This document shows, piece after piece, positions 36,421 through 46,622 of a stretch of 64,000 nt of DNA. Origin of the DNA: Neiella litorisoli (GTDB lineage Bacteria; Pseudomonadota; Gammaproteobacteria; Enterobacterales; Neiellaceae); contig NZ_JACXAF010000010.1 in NCBI RefSeq assembly GCF_014773395.1, forward strand, positions 1 through 64,000, given 5' to 3'. Within the stretch, counting starts at the first letter, position 1, and every line of letters begins with the position of its first letter. Both the position numbers and the translations under genes were made by a program. The notes beneath the pieces were generated by a model, which was given only the letters and a program-made list of their open reading frames with translations, made no database searches and had not been told where the DNA came from.

Positions 36421-36969
36421 GTGCAACTCCCACTTCGCGGTTTGCTACTCAATGGCGGTAAGTCATCTCGTATGGGTACAGCCAAAGGCGCGCTTAAAAT
36501 AGGTGAGCTGACGCTGGTTCAGTACATGACACAACAATTGGCCGCAGCCGGTGTTAGCGACATTGTCATCAGTGGTGATGAGGTGCCCGATCAGTTTGCC
36601 GACCAAGGGCCGCTCGGCGGCATCGAAGCGGTATTAACTGCACATCCAGGTGCTCGTTGGTTAGTGGTACCGATTGATATGCCACAACTGGACGTAGCAA
36701 CACTCAGGCAATTGATTGATCAGGGTGAAATGGCACATACTTGTGTTCATTTTGCGGCTTCTGTACTACCACTGTACATTGCCTCAGGCGATGACTGTTT
36801 GGCGAGCGTTAGGGCTTGTCTGCGCAGTGATAACCACAAACACTGGTCCATTCGCAACTGGCTTGCCAGTCAACAATGCTGCCGCGTCGCAGCGCCAAAT
36901 GAATCGGTGTTGGATAACATTAATACGCCACAGCAGTGGCACAGTTTTCTAGCCAACAACAACTTATAA
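36421..36969 (+). CDS. mobA: Molybdenum cofactor guanylyltransferase
   Basis: Adds GMP to molybdopterin to form the bis-MGD cofactor of DMSO-reductase-type enzymes. The 182 residues have the nucleotidyltransferase motif LLLNGGKSSRMGTAKG at the start and the metal-binding DMPQLD near residue 88. It starts at GTG 36421 after a GGTGAG. It is first gene of the run mobA-moaB-moaC-moaD-moaE. No MOCO riboswitch fits in the 36-bp upstream gap. Confidence 0.88.
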   Translation: MQLPLRGLLLNGGKSSRMGTAKGALKIGELTLVQYMTQQLAAAGVSDIVISGDEVPDQFADQGPLGGIEAVLTAHPGARWLVVPIDMPQLDVATLRQLIDQGEMAHTCVHFAASVLPLYIASGDDCLASVRACLRSDNHKHWSIRNWLASQQCCRVAAPNESVLDNINTPQQWHSFLANNNL

Positions 36970-36986
36970 AAACACAAGGAATAGTC

Positions 36987-37508
36987 ATGGCACATCTTGC
37001 TAGTGATACGCTTACCCCACTTCATATTGCGGTATTAACGGTTTCCGATACTCGCGACGAATCAACAGACACCTCAGGTAACTATTTGGTCGAGCAGGCC
37101 AAAGCCAGTGGCCATGAGGTTGTTGCCAAAGCCATCTGCATCGATGACAAATACCAGCTTCGCGCGCAATTATCGCAATGGATCGCAGACCCTAACATTC
37201 AGGTCGTGCTGTCAACCGGTGGTACTGGTTTTACCGCCCGCGATACCACGCCAGAGGCATTTGAGCCGCTGTTCGATCGTCAAATCGAAGGCTTTGGTGA
37301 GCTGTTCCGCCATATCTCGTTTGGCGAAATCGGTACTTCGACTGTGCAATCTCGCGCCTTTGCTGGTTTCGCTAACGGCACCGCGATTTTCTGTATGCCG
37401 GGCTCAACCAACGCGTGCAAAACCGCTTGGACCGGTATTTTGCAAGAGCAGCTTGATAGCCGTCATCGCCCTTGTAACTTCGCGCCTCACGTCGCTCCGG
37501 TTAAATAA
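36987..37508 (+). CDS. moaB: Molybdenum cofactor biosynthesis protein B
   Basis: A MoaB/MogA-type adenylyltransferase fold that probably adenylates molybdopterin. The 173 residues have the motifs [14 protein letters not shown] near the start and [16 protein letters not shown] near residue 75. I start at ATG 36987, preceded by AAGGA, and not at an in-frame start overlapping mobA. It is followed by moaC after a single base. Confidence 0.92.
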   Translation: MAHLASDTLTPLHIAVLTVSDTRDESTDTSGNYLVEQAKASGHEVVAKAICIDDKYQLRAQLSQWIADPNIQVVLSTGGTGFTARDTTPEAFEPLFDRQIEGFGELFRHISFGEIGTSTVQSRAFAGFANGTAIFCMPGSTNACKTAWTGILQEQLDSRHRPCNFAPHVAPVK

Positions 37509-37509
37509 T

Positions 37510-37986
37510 ATGAGCAGCCCGCTAAGCCACATTAATGCCGCCGGAGAAGCCAATATGGTGGATGTCTCCGATAAGCAAGTCAGCCAACGTAGCGCCATTG
37601 CCGAAGGTTATATTTACATGTCTGCTGCTGCGTTGACGGCAATTGCAGATCAAACCAATGCCAAAGGTGATGTGCTGGCAACGGCTCGCATCGCTGGTAT
37701 TCAGGCGGCCAAACAAACCGCCCAATTGATTCCGTTATGCCACCCGCTGGCGCTATCAAAGGTGGCGGTCGACTTCCAAATTGAGGCCGACAAGGGCCGT
37801 ATTCGAATCGAATCATTGTGTAAGTTGGCTGGCAAAACTGGCGTCGAAATGGAGGCGCTAACGGCGTGTTCAGTCGCGGCGCTGACCTTGTTTGACATGT
37901 GTAAAGCCGCCGATCCGGCAATGCGCATTGACGGCATCCGCGTGTTGCTTAAAGAGGGCGGCAAAACGGGGCGTTGGCAAGCATGA
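37510..37986 (+). CDS. moaC: Cyclic pyranopterin monophosphate synthase
   Basis: Converts the MoaA product to cyclic pyranopterin monophosphate. The 158 residues match E. coli MoaC (161), with the start [17 protein letters not shown] and the catalytic segments [10 protein letters not shown] and [26 protein letters not shown] 37510 lies one base after the moaB stop, and its stop overlaps the moaD start (ATGA). Its normal partner gene moaA is not in this cluster. Confidence 0.95.
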   Translation: MSSPLSHINAAGEANMVDVSDKQVSQRSAIAEGYIYMSAAALTAIADQTNAKGDVLATARIAGIQAAKQTAQLIPLCHPLALSKVAVDFQIEADKGRIRIESLCKLAGKTGVEMEALTACSVAALTLFDMCKAADPAMRIDGIRVLLKEGGKTGRWQA

Positions 37987-38234
37987 CATTATCCATATTA
38001 GTGTTCGCCAGCCTGCGCGAACAATTAGGCCGAGGGCAAATATCCCTAGCCATTGATTTACCTTGTGACGTCGCAACCTTAAAACAAGGCTTAGCAAAGC
38101 AATATCCAGTCATTGCCACTGCCGAACGTAATGGTGCCTTGCTGGTTGCGGTCAATCAGCAAATGGCGGGGGACGAGGCGATGGTTGCTGTTGGTGATGA
38201 AGTGGCGTTGTTTCCGCCGGTAACCGGAGGCTAA
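37983..38234 (+). CDS. moaD: Molybdopterin synthase sulfur carrier subunit
   Basis: 83 residues with a ubiquitin-like fold. The C-terminal Gly-Gly (PPVTGG) becomes a thiocarboxylate that donates sulfur to the pterin, and the LFASLRE segment at the start is typical. I start at ATG 37983, which overlaps the moaC stop codon (ATGA), and not at the earlier TTG. It is followed at two bases by its partner moaE. Confidence 0.93.
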   Translation: MTLSILVFASLREQLGRGQISLAIDLPCDVATLKQGLAKQYPVIATAERNGALLVAVNQQMAGDEAMVAVGDEVALFPPVTGG

Positions 38235-38236
38235 CC

Positions 38237-38692
38237 GTGAGCCAAATCCGATTAGCAGTGAATGAACATTGGATTGATGTGGCTGAGCATCTGAGCTGGT
38301 TAAGTGCTGATCACAACGCGGGTGCTGTGGTCAACTTTATCGGTCAGGTTCGGCAACAGAATCTCAATGAAGAGGTGACGGGCTTGGTCCTTGAACATTA
38401 CCCAGCGATGACGGAAAAAAGCTTAACAGGCTTAATCGAGCAAGCGGCCGCACGTTGGCCATTGCTTCGGATCAGCGTGTTTCATCGGGTTGGGGCCTTG
38501 GTTCCCGGCGATCCGATTGTATTCGTTGGGGTGAGTTCAGCCCACCGCGATGCGGCTTTTGAAGGCGCTCGGTTTTTGATGGATAAGTTAAAAACACAAG
38601 CGCCATTTTGGAAAAAAGAAACCACTAAAGATGGCGATCGTTGGCTTGATGCCAGAGCCTGCGATACCGATGCTGCCGCGAGCTGGGATTAA
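38237..38692 (+). CDS. moaE: Molybdopterin synthase catalytic subunit
   Basis: Binds MoaD and inserts two sulfurs into cyclic pyranopterin monophosphate. The 151 residues match E. coli MoaE (150), with segments HNAGAVVNFIGQVR, LEHYPAMTEK, HRVGALVPGD and the active-site KxxxPFWKKE. Starts at GTG 38237. It is last gene of the plus-strand cluster, and its stop overlaps the stop of convergent moeA by three bases. Confidence 0.94.
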   Translation: MSQIRLAVNEHWIDVAEHLSWLSADHNAGAVVNFIGQVRQQNLNEEVTGLVLEHYPAMTEKSLTGLIEQAAARWPLLRISVFHRVGALVPGDPIVFVGVSSAHRDAAFEGARFLMDKLKTQAPFWKKETTKDGDRWLDARACDTDAAASWD

Positions 38693-39918
38693 CCCAGCAA
38701 CGCGTCAAACAATAACACCTCAACTTGCTCGCCAGCATCAATATTGCCGCGCTCAAGCTCCAGCACCAAAAAACAATTGGCATTGCTAATCGACGACATA
38801 ATGCCAGAACCTTGCCGCCCAGTGGTGCTCACAACCAAGCGACCGTCATCACCGCGCTGGACGATTCCCCGTTGAAAGTCGAGCCGGCCAGGGCGCTTAC
38901 GAATTGCCTCGGTCGTCGTCGCAATGACCGTCAGCGGCGGCTCTGCGAACTCGCCAGCTAATTGGCGTAATGCCGGCACAGCCAGTTGATGGCAAGTCAC
39001 CATGGCCGAGACAGGATTGCCCGGTAAGCCAAAGTAATGAGCCTTACCAAGGCGTCCGTAAGCGAACGGTTTACCCGGCTTAATCGCTAGCTTCCAAAAA
39101 TCAATTTGGCCCATTTCGCTAAGAATATCTTTGATGTAATCGGCATCGCCAACGCTGACGCCGCCGCTGCTGATCACGGCATCGTATTGGCTGGCTTGAG
39201 TGAACGCCTCGCGGATGGCTTCTGGCTCATCGGCAATAATGCCAAACTCGTCCACTTCCAGCGATAAACGCTTGAGCATCGCGGCAAGGGCGTATCGATT
39301 GCTCTCGTAGATTTGGCCTGCAGCCAACGGTTGGCCTGGCTCAACGAGTTCGTCACCATTTGAAAGCAATGCCACTTTCGGCTTGCGCTTGACCGCGACA
39401 GTGGCGACCCCAAGTGATGCCAGCAAGCCAATATCTGCAGGTTTGATGCGATGGCCTGGCTCAAATAACAATTGCCCAGCTTGCAGATCTTCGCCGGCCA
39501 AACGAATATTTTGACCTTGTTTGACCGCCGCGCTAAGCGACACTTGTTGCTCTTCGCGGGTGACATCTTCTTGCATGATCACGGCATCTACGCCAGCAGG
39601 GATCACCGCGCCTGTCATGATCCAAACGCACTGGCCTGCCGCGACTGTGCCGGAGTAGGGTTGTCCGGCAAGCGCCTGACCGATGCACGTTAACGTCACC
39701 TCGCCAATGCAATCTGCCGAGCGCGCGCCATAACCGTCCATTGCAGAGTTGTTTGCTGGCGGCACATTAATCGGGCAACTGATCGCTTCTGCAACCACCC
39801 GACCTGCAGCTTGCGACAATGACACCTGCTCATGATCCATTATCGAGCTGACTTTATCGAGTAACACGCGTAACCCTTCGGCCAAGGGCATTAATCCGTT
39901 TGTATAGCAATCCGCCAT
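38689..39918 (-). CDS. moeA: Molybdopterin molybdenumtransferase
   Basis: Inserts molybdate into adenylated molybdopterin. The 409 residues match E. coli MoeA (411), with the segments NNSAMDGYG, MTGAVIPAGVDAVIMQEDV, SSGGVSVGDADYIKD and GLPGNPVSAM. I start at ATG 39918 (AGGTG five bases upstream); an in-frame start 45 codons earlier would add residues with no family match. Though convergent with mobA-moaE, it serves the same pathway. Confidence 0.95.
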   Translation of the reverse strand: MADCYTNGLMPLAEGLRVLLDKVSSIMDHEQVSLSQAAGRVVAEAISCPINVPPANNSAMDGYGARSADCIGEVTLTCIGQALAGQPYSGTVAAGQCVWIMTGAVIPAGVDAVIMQEDVTREEQQVSLSAAVKQGQNIRLAGEDLQAGQLLFEPGHRIKPADIGLLASLGVATVAVKRKPKVALLSNGDELVEPGQPLAAGQIYESNRYALAAMLKRLSLEVDEFGIIADEPEAIREAFTQASQYDAVISSGGVSVGDADYIKDILSEMGQIDFWKLAIKPGKPFAYGRLGKAHYFGLPGNPVSAMVTCHQLAVPALRQLAGEFAEPPLTVIATTTEAIRKRPGRLDFQRGIVQRGDDGRLVVSTTGRQGSGIMSSISNANCFLVLELERGNIDAGEQVEVLLFDALLG

Positions 39919-40136
39919 GAAACACCTAAATGTAATTGTTGTAGCAGCAATACTAACAAAGCGTATCGAGAATGGTAGGAAAGCGGTGCTAACCGGCAAT
40001 TTAATGTTCGGCATCAAAACCCGAACGAGCAGTTTCATTAAATTCCCATACACTTAATAGCTGTCGTTGCCCTTGGGTCTATCAATTATCAGCCCCATAT
40101 CAGGCAAGTTAATTAATCATTCAGAGGTTTTTGCAC

Positions 40137-41180
40137 ATGCGGATCGAATCGGATATCAAGTTGGGCTTTAAAGATGTACTTATCCGCCCCAAACGTTCCA
40201 CGCTTAGCTCTCGCTCGCAAGTCGAACTCAATCGTACTTTCACCTTTGTGAATAGCGGAAAGACCTGGACTGGTGTTCCGATTATCGCCGCCAACATGGA
40301 CACTGTCGGCTCATTTGAGATGGCCGTAGCGCTCGCCGAACACAAGATGATCACCGCGGTCCACAAGCACTACTCAATCGAGCAGTGGAGCGAGTTTCTC
40401 GCTCAGCAAGATGAATCCATTTTTAATCACATTATGGTCAGCACGGGCACATCGCAACAAGATATGGCCAAGCTCAATACGCTGATGTCAGCGCACCCTG
40501 AGCTGCAATTTATTTGCGTGGATGTCGCCAACGGCTACTCCGAAGCATTCGTTAATTTTGTTCGTAGCGTTCGCCAGCAATATCCAGAGACCACGCTGAT
40601 TGCGGGTAACGTGGTTACCGGTGAAATGGTTGAAGAGTTGATCTTAGCGGGTGCCGATGTCATCAAGGTCGGTATTGGTCCTGGCTCTGTTTGTACCACG
40701 CGGGTCAAGACAGGTGTTGGCTACCCGCAATTGTCGGCGGTGATTGAATGTGCTGATGCTGCACATGGCCTTGGTGGGCAGATTATCTCTGACGGCGGCT
40801 GTGCGATTGCTGGCGATCTGTCTAAAGCGTTTGGTGGCGGTGCTGACTTCATTATGTTGGGTGGTATGCTCGCCGGTCACGATGAAGCGGCAGGTGATCT
40901 GATCGAACGTGACGGTAAACAGTACAAACGTTTCTACGGTATGAGTAGCGCCACCGCCATGGGCAAGCATGCGGGCGGGGTTGCTGAATATCGAGCCTCT
41001 GAAGGTAAAACTGTGGAAGTACCTTACCGCGGCCCAGTCAATGCCACGGTGCTCGACTTCCTCGGCGGTATTCGCTCAGCTTGTACTTATGTTGGCGCCC
41101 GTCAGCTCAAAGAGCTGTCCAAGCGCACTACCTTCATTCGCGTGCAGGAACAAGAAAACCAAGTCTTTGGCAAAGAATAA
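40137..41180 (+). CDS. guaC: GMP reductase
   Basis: Reduces GMP to IMP and ammonia with NADPH in purine salvage. The 347 residues equal E. coli GuaC in length. Catalytic Cys186 lies in [18 protein letters not shown], and the N-terminus [20 protein letters not shown] is family-typical. I start at ATG 40137, not at the TTG six bases before. I found no PurR-type operator in the upstream 83 bases. Confidence 0.96.
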   Translation: MRIESDIKLGFKDVLIRPKRSTLSSRSQVELNRTFTFVNSGKTWTGVPIIAANMDTVGSFEMAVALAEHKMITAVHKHYSIEQWSEFLAQQDESIFNHIMVSTGTSQQDMAKLNTLMSAHPELQFICVDVANGYSEAFVNFVRSVRQQYPETTLIAGNVVTGEMVEELILAGADVIKVGIGPGSVCTTRVKTGVGYPQLSAVIECADAAHGLGGQIISDGGCAIAGDLSKAFGGGADFIMLGGMLAGHDEAAGDLIERDGKQYKRFYGMSSATAMGKHAGGVAEYRASEGKTVEVPYRGPVNATVLDFLGGIRSACTYVGARQLKELSKRTTFIRVQEQENQVFGKE

Positions 41181-41186
41181 GTGGCG

Positions 41187-41642
41187 TTAAGCGATGCCCA
41201 TGATCGTTTGGGCTTCTAACTTGTTTCGAACAAAATCACTGTGGCTGACATAAAGCAGGTCAGCCACTTTTCTTATCGTCGCTTCTTCGTGTGGATCAAG
41301 TACGCCATCTGCATACGACACTTTCCACAGTGCCAATACCACTTGATTACGAAGCTCAATCGGCGCTTCTTTCACCACAGATGTATAGCGATACAATCCC
41401 ACCGCATCATCACTTGATTGCTTGGCGCGGGCAATCAACTCATCCACATCCGACTTCGCCACGCCAAATAACTTAGTCAGTAACTGGCTAATCACGGATA
41501 ACTCTCGATCACTGCTGGTGCCGTCACTATTAGCCATTTCGATCAACAAAGCGGCGATTGCTAATTCTTGATCGATGGCAGCCGCTTCGGCGCTCTGGGT
41601 TTGGGTTAGGCGATCAAAAAACTCAGAAATTCTAGTTAACAT
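41187..41642 (-). CDS. TerB-domain protein
   Basis: 151 residues, all-helical. Two repeated segments (MANSDGTSSDRELSVI and VSYADGVLDPHEEATI) carry the Asp-Gly/Glu metal-site pattern of TerB (tellurite-resistance) domains. No other ter gene is near, so this is one of the common solitary TerB proteins, with unknown function. It starts at ATG 41642, nine bases after the stop of the upstream YeeZ-like gene, so the two are likely in one transcript. Confidence 0.8.
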   Translation of the reverse strand: MLTRISEFFDRLTQTQSAEAAAIDQELAIAALLIEMANSDGTSSDRELSVISQLLTKLFGVAKSDVDELIARAKQSSDDAVGLYRYTSVVKEAPIELRNQVVLALWKVSYADGVLDPHEEATIRKVADLLYVSHSDFVRNKLEAQTIMGIA

Positions 41643-41650
41643 CAATAGGG

Positions 41651-42511
41651 TTACTCCTGCGCCATCTGTTTAAGCATCTGTTGGTAGCCTGAGCGATAAT
41701 CCGGGTATTTCAGCTGATAACCGGTTGCGCGCATCTTGCTGTTATCGCAACGCTTACCAAGATTAGATGGAGTCTGTGGCAACAAGTTCACCAAATCCGG
41801 TTGATTCAGTTGCTCCGCAATAAATTGATAAACTGTCGCCTTGTCAGCACCATCGTCATCGACGGCAACATAGCAGGGCGCTAACGACTCCCCGCGCCAA
41901 TCGAGCGCAATCAAGTGCAGCAGCAAACCTGCGCAATCTTCCTCATGAATTCGGTTGGTTAATGGTGCAGGCTGGTTGGCTACCTCAACGCCGGCCTTAA
42001 CGTGGCGAATCATCATCGAACGGCCATTACCATAAATACCGCCAAAGCGAACGATAGTGGAGTGAACGGCGTGCTCGCGCAATAATTGCTCGCCTCGGCG
42101 AATAATTTGGCCGCTAAAGCTAGCCGCGTCGGTTGCACTTTGTTCATTGACCACTTCACCACCATTCTGACCGTAAACACTGGTACTTGAAACAAACAAA
42201 AAACGCTTTATTTGTTGTCTAGACAATGCATCCAGTAAGTTAGCTAATGCTTTGTTATAAGTGTCTTTATAGGCAGTCTCTGTACGACAATCAGGCGTTG
42301 CCGTAAAAATCACATAATCAATATCAGGCAGGTTTTGCAGGGTTTGTGGATCCAATAAATCGGCTTGGATATGCTGTTTGGCGACCGAGTCGTCAGCCCG
42401 ACTAAGACTAATCAGCTGTGCATTTGGCGCCTGCTGGCACATGGTTCGGCCGATAGCACCAAAGCCAGTGATTAAGATACGGCATTGCGCATCAGGAACT
42501 TGATTTGCCAT
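41651..42511 (-). CDS. YeeZ-like NAD(P)-binding epimerase/SDR protein
   Basis: 286 residues with an extended-SDR fold. The cofactor motif is ILITGFGAIGRT, followed by VIFTATP, then FVSSTSVYGQ. The catalytic YxxxK is not complete: Tyr of SVYG is present without the Lys partner at the usual spacing. The pattern agrees with E. coli YeeZ, whose substrate is unknown. It is cytosolic, with no signal peptide. It is followed closely by the TerB-domain gene and divergent from cobB. Confidence 0.7.
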   Translation of the reverse strand: MANQVPDAQCRILITGFGAIGRTMCQQAPNAQLISLSRADDSVAKQHIQADLLDPQTLQNLPDIDYVIFTATPDCRTETAYKDTYNKALANLLDALSRQQIKRFLFVSSTSVYGQNGGEVVNEQSATDAASFSGQIIRRGEQLLREHAVHSTIVRFGGIYGNGRSMMIRHVKAGVEVANQPAPLTNRIHEEDCAGLLLHLIALDWRGESLAPCYVAVDDDGADKATVYQFIAEQLNQPDLVNLLPQTPSNLGKRCDNSKMRATGYQLKYPDYRSGYQQMLKQMAQE

Positions 42512-42614
42512 TGTATATTCGAATTAATAGAACAGATGTTCTTTATGGCCTTTCTTGTCGCAGCATTCAAGTCTGGCTAACGTTATTGGCCATGCCAGTT
42601 GAATAGGAAACACC

Positions 42615-43310
42615 ATGAAAATAGTTGTTTTAACCGGTGCTGGGATCTCTGCTGAGTCCGGTATTCGAACCTTTCGCGGCGCTGATGGTTTGTGGGAAGG
42701 TCATTCGATTGAAGATGTCGCCACTCCCGAAGGCTTTAGCCGCAACCCGGCATTAGTGCATCGTTTTTATAATGAACGCCGCGCGCAGTTGCTGAACCCC
42801 GAAATTGCCCCCAATGCCGCTCATTATGCGCTTGCTGAATTAGAACAATGGGCCAGTGAATTCATGTTGGTAACGCAAAACGTCGATAATTTGCATGAGC
42901 GGGCTAACAGCCAGCAAGTGATCCACATGCATGGCGAACTATTGGCGATTGTCTGCCAGCACTGTGGCCATGAATTTCGGACTACCGAATCGACAACCGA
43001 GAACGATGTCTGCCCGCAATGCCAGCATAAAGGCAGCTTGCGCCCTGATATTGTCTGGTTTGGCGAAATGCCAAAACAAATGGATGCCATTTATGATGCG
43101 CTCGCTCAATGCGATCTGTTCATTTCGATTGGTACCTCTGGCAATGTTTATCCGGCAGCCGGCTTTGTCCAACAAGCAGCGCAGTTTGGTGCCCATACGG
43201 TGGAGTTAAATCTTGAGCCTTCAAGCGTCAATCATAACTTTAGTGAGTGCCATTACGGACCAGCATCGGAAATTGTCACTACCTACGTCGCTGATTTAAT
43301 GAAACAATAG
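42615..43310 (+). CDS. cobB: NAD-dependent protein deacylase (sirtuin, CobB type)
   Basis: Removes acetyl and probably succinyl groups from protein lysines using NAD. 231 residues: [15 protein letters not shown] at the start, [10 protein letters not shown], catalytic His106 in HMHGEL, and four zinc cysteines (CQHC and CPQC). Tyr52 and Arg55 in FYNERR are the YxxR pair of class III sirtuins, which allows desuccinylation. It is possibly in an operon with the LysE-type gene 26 bp downstream. Confidence 0.94.
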   Translation: MKIVVLTGAGISAESGIRTFRGADGLWEGHSIEDVATPEGFSRNPALVHRFYNERRAQLLNPEIAPNAAHYALAELEQWASEFMLVTQNVDNLHERANSQQVIHMHGELLAIVCQHCGHEFRTTESTTENDVCPQCQHKGSLRPDIVWFGEMPKQMDAIYDALAQCDLFISIGTSGNVYPAAGFVQQAAQFGAHTVELNLEPSSVNHNFSECHYGPASEIVTTYVADLMKQ

Positions 43311-43336
43311 CGCGTCTTTTCTTTAGGTTAGTTGTT

Positions 43337-43975
43337 ATGGTTTGGAGTGAATTTGTCACCATTGCTGGGATCCATTTGTTGGCAGTGATGAGTCCAGGGC
43401 CAGATACTGCGATTGTGCTCAACAACGCGATTAAATTTGGTCGTCGCGCGGGCGTGCTGACCGCCGCCGGCATTGGTTGCGGGATCATTGTTCACGTGCT
43501 GTATTCGGTCGCGGGCGTTGGTTACTTGTTGCATCATTATCCATGGTTGCAGCAGGTGATGATGATGCTGGCAGCCTTGTATCTTGGTTATATTGGCATC
43601 AATGGGTTACTTAGCCGAGCGGCGTCTGGTGATGCTGATTTTGGTGATTCGGTCGATCGCAAGGCGACGGCAAGGCCCTTTATCAATGGCTTGATCACCA
43701 ATGGCTTAAACCCAAAAGCGACATTATTTTTTATTGCCCTGTTTACCGCCGTGGTGTCTGATACCACGCCAATGCTGGATAAGGCCGGTTACGGCGTTTA
43801 TTTGGTGTTCGCAACGTTTGCTTGGTTTGCGTTATTGTCCTGCATCGTTGGCCACCCGAAATTGCAGCAACGGATGCAAGACAGCTACCAGCTGGTCAAC
43901 GTCATCATGAGCAGTTTACTGATACTGATTGCTGCGCGAATTGTTTGGACATTATTTGTTGAGGTCACCGGATGA
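43337..43975 (+). CDS. LysE/RhtB-family amino-acid exporter
   Basis: 212 residues with about six membrane helices in the inner membrane. The N-terminal motif LLAVMSPGPDTAIVLNNAIKFGRRAGVLTAAGIGCG is diagnostic of the family, which exports amino acids or homoserine lactones. Substrate is unknown. Its stop overlaps the DUF2987 start by four bases (ATGA). Confidence 0.9.
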   Translation: MVWSEFVTIAGIHLLAVMSPGPDTAIVLNNAIKFGRRAGVLTAAGIGCGIIVHVLYSVAGVGYLLHHYPWLQQVMMMLAALYLGYIGINGLLSRAASGDADFGDSVDRKATARPFINGLITNGLNPKATLFFIALFTAVVSDTTPMLDKAGYGVYLVFATFAWFALLSCIVGHPKLQQRMQDSYQLVNVIMSSLLILIAARIVWTLFVEVTG

Positions 43976-44565
43976 AAATTGCCATTCGTCGCGCTATCGC
44001 CACTTGTATTGCGCTTGGCCTGAGTGCCTGGACTTGCCACGCCGAGCCGTTACGTCTTGAATATGCAGGTTTTTACGATTACCTCAAAAGTGCCAACTCA
44101 ACCAAGTACAACCGAGTGAAGCCGGCGTTCTTTCTCAACAACCCAGCGCAGCCTGATCAATCTTGTGTAGTGAACGCAGAAATACATGTCGGACAGACGC
44201 GTTACCCGTTAGTTGCTAACGCAGCGACGGGCGAATTCTTTGTACCATTTGATAAGCGAATCAAAGATGGACGTGGCGCTTTGGTCTTTCAAGCGCCGCA
44301 AACGTGCAAACTGCAAGTTGCCGCCGTCGGGCGTTTATATAAGCGCAGTTTTTCTGGTGAAGAGCTGCAACAAGTTGCTGAACAAGTTTATAGCTTGATG
44401 GAAAACTATGCCGGCTCGGTGCGTTATTTTATGCCGGATTGGAATGGCGTGGTATTGCAATTAAGCGATGGCCAACGTATCGAATATCCGCGCGAACGGC
44501 TACCCGAGCACATTGAGTTAACAGCCGACGTCGAACACGTCCGGCTGACGATGGCGGCCGATTAG
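43972..44565 (+). CDS. DUF2987-family secreted protein
   Basis: 197 residues with a signal peptide (about 1-24, ending TCHA). The mature start LRLEYAGFYDYLKSAN and the following pattern match DUF2987, a family of unknown function in Shewanella and Vibrio. Two cysteines (CVVNAE and CKLQVA) could form a disulfide. It is coupled to the upstream LysE gene by an ATGA overlap and convergent with ttcA. Confidence 0.75.
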   Translation: MKIAIRRAIATCIALGLSAWTCHAEPLRLEYAGFYDYLKSANSTKYNRVKPAFFLNNPAQPDQSCVVNAEIHVGQTRYPLVANAATGEFFVPFDKRIKDGRGALVFQAPQTCKLQVAAVGRLYKRSFSGEELQQVAEQVYSLMENYAGSVRYFMPDWNGVVLQLSDGQRIEYPRERLPEHIELTADVEHVRLTMAAD

Positions 44566-44578
44566 CCGCCACATTGTT

Positions 44579-45466
44579 TTATTTTAATTCGACGATTTGA
44601 ACGTCACTTGCAAACTCAGGTTTTGGCTCGCTGAAGCTTGGCTGATCAAACGCAGTGTCACCGTCGGCATTGGCTTCGCCGGTTGGTTGCATTGATAGAA
44701 AATCAAACAGCTGGCGATCTGCAAGATGGCTTGGCACCACATTCTGCATGGCCTTGAAGATGGTTTCTGAGCGGCCAGGGTAGCGCCGGTCCCACTCATG
44801 CAGCATGGCCTTAACCGCTTGGCGCTGCAGGTTGTCCTGCGAGCCGCAGAGGTTACAAGGAATAATGGGAAATTCCTGAACGTCACCGTAGCGGATCAAA
44901 TCAGCTTCCTTGCAGTAGGCCAATGGCCTGATCACTGTGTGTTGGCCGTCATCTGAAACCAGCTTTGCTGGCATCGATTTTAATCGGCCACCGTAGAACA
45001 TATTCAAAAATAAGGTTTCGAGCATGTCATCGCGATGATGCCCCAACGCAATTTTGGTCGCGCCCATTTCTTTTGCAGTGCGGTACAAAATGCCACGACG
45101 TAAACGCGAACAGAGCGAGCAAGTCGTTTTGCCTTCAGGAATTTTATCTTTGACAATGCTGTAGGTATCTTCTTCGACAATCTTGTATTCAATATCAAGC
45201 GAGTCTAAATACTGCGGCAAGATATGTTCTGGGAAGCCCGGCTGTTTTTGATCCAGGTTAACGGCGAAAATATCGAAGTGGATCGGTGCTCGAGAGCGCA
45301 GTTTCAGCAAAATATCGAGCAGGGCATAGCTGTCTTTGCCACCTGACAAGCAGACCATAACTCGGTCGCCATCTTCGATCATATTGAAATCTTCAATGGC
45401 TTTACCAACGTTGCGACACAAGCGCTTTTCAAGCTTGTTGGCGTTGTATTTTGATTTAGGGGTCAT
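44579..45466 (-). CDS. ttcA: tRNA 2-thiocytidine(32) synthetase
   Basis: Thiolates cytidine 32 of several tRNAs using ATP and a [4Fe-4S] cluster. 295 residues: PP-loop SGGKDS at 41-46, the cluster cysteines in [10 protein letters not shown] and the PCNLCGSQ segment. E. coli TtcA is about 311 residues. It follows uspE on the same strand after 83 bp, an order also seen in Shewanella and enterobacteria (fnr-uspE-ttcA region). Confidence 0.95.
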   Translation of the reverse strand: MTPKSKYNANKLEKRLCRNVGKAIEDFNMIEDGDRVMVCLSGGKDSYALLDILLKLRSRAPIHFDIFAVNLDQKQPGFPEHILPQYLDSLDIEYKIVEEDTYSIVKDKIPEGKTTCSLCSRLRRGILYRTAKEMGATKIALGHHRDDMLETLFLNMFYGGRLKSMPAKLVSDDGQHTVIRPLAYCKEADLIRYGDVQEFPIIPCNLCGSQDNLQRQAVKAMLHEWDRRYPGRSETIFKAMQNVVPSHLADRQLFDFLSMQPTGEANADGDTAFDQPSFSEPKPEFASDVQIVELK

Positions 45467-45549
45467 GTGGCCTACCTGATGGAAAAATCGACGGTATTAT
45501 ACGGATCGCCGATACCAAGTAAACTCATGACCCCATTGAGATGACTGGA

Positions 45550-46479
45550 TTAGTCGAGTTTCACCGGACTTTCAAAGCCTTCGGGCTTGATTGCCAGGAC
45601 ATCGCAGTTGAGCTGATCAATCACATGCTCAGCCGTGTTGCCAATCAAAGCAGCCGATATACCGGTTCGGCCGACCGTGCCCATCACAACAAGCTCAGCA
45701 TCGAGTTGCCGCGCGTATGCTGGAATCACATCCTCGGGCAGACCTTCACCGACGTGCCAATGGTGATCATCAATGGCAAAGCCTTCAGCTAATTTCTTCA
45801 CTTCTGCTTGATGGTGCTTCTTGACCGCGTTGTTGTACGATTCGGGGTCAAAATCTGGGATCTCCACCGAAATGTTCAGCGGTGCGCCCGGATAAGAATT
45901 CACCAAATAGGTTTCAGCGCCCACCAACTCGCATAGTTTGACAGATTGGCTAATGATTGCTTGATTAAGGCCTGCGTGGGAATCGTCATCATTACCAGCA
46001 TCGACCGCTGCAATGACTTTGCCGTTTTCAGGCCAGTCATGCTCTTTCACCAGCAACACCGGAACCGGCGACTTACGTAACAAATGCCAATCGGTTGGGG
46101 TGAAAATCACGGACTTTAAGGTGTCATGGGAGCGAGTTGCTTTAATGATTAAATCAATACCACAGCGCATGGCATGGTGAATCACTGCCTCAAATGGCCG
46201 GTTGTGCCAAATGACATGAACTTCGGTTTTAACCTCAGTTGGGTACTGGGCTAAAACGTCAGTTAGCCATTCGCGCTGTGAAGCAATCACAGTTTCACGC
46301 ATGGCTTCACGCTCTTGCACAGACAGCATGGTTGTCATTTCATACGAAAAATCATAGATCGACAGAAACACATGGACCGAAGCGCCGGTTTTATCGGCAA
46401 GATGAAAAGCTCTGGATAGCGCAGGTTGTTTATCGGAGGAAGGATCGATGACAACCAAAAATTTCTTATAATTGTTCAT
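45550..46479 (-). CDS. uspE: Universal stress protein E
   Basis: 309 residues formed by two tandem Usp domains (about 1-150 and 155-305). The second domain carries the nucleotide-binding pattern VMGTVGRTGISAALIGNTAEHV. E. coli UspE (316) has the same layout and influences motility, adhesion and stress survival. It lies downstream of fnr, as in E. coli, but a terminator separates them. A TTGAT half-site upstream is not enough to call FNR control. Confidence 0.93.
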   Translation of the reverse strand: MNNYKKFLVVIDPSSDKQPALSRAFHLADKTGASVHVFLSIYDFSYEMTTMLSVQEREAMRETVIASQREWLTDVLAQYPTEVKTEVHVIWHNRPFEAVIHHAMRCGIDLIIKATRSHDTLKSVIFTPTDWHLLRKSPVPVLLVKEHDWPENGKVIAAVDAGNDDDSHAGLNQAIISQSVKLCELVGAETYLVNSYPGAPLNISVEIPDFDPESYNNAVKKHHQAEVKKLAEGFAIDDHHWHVGEGLPEDVIPAYARQLDAELVVMGTVGRTGISAALIGNTAEHVIDQLNCDVLAIKPEGFESPVKLD

Positions 46480-46564
46480 GGCTAAACTCCTGAGAAACAG
46501 GGATCAGATCAATTTAACCATAGCAATAATTGGCCTCGGCGGCAGGGCTGGTTGTTGAGAGGGA

Positions 46565-46595
46565 TCAAAAAAGGCGCGAACAAGATCGCGCCTTT
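46565..46595 (-). terminator. Rho-independent terminator of fnr
   Basis: Perfect 10-bp stem (46570-46579 with 46586-46595, loop ACAAGA); on the minus strand it runs into TTTTTTG. Confidence 0.92.
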
Positions 46596-46622
46596 GTGAG
46601 CTGCTAAACAGTTAGCGAACGG

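Noticed and set aside
46505-46530. FNR site upstream of uspE
   Set aside because: A TTGAT half-site is present on the minus strand, but the second half is missing at the right spacing.
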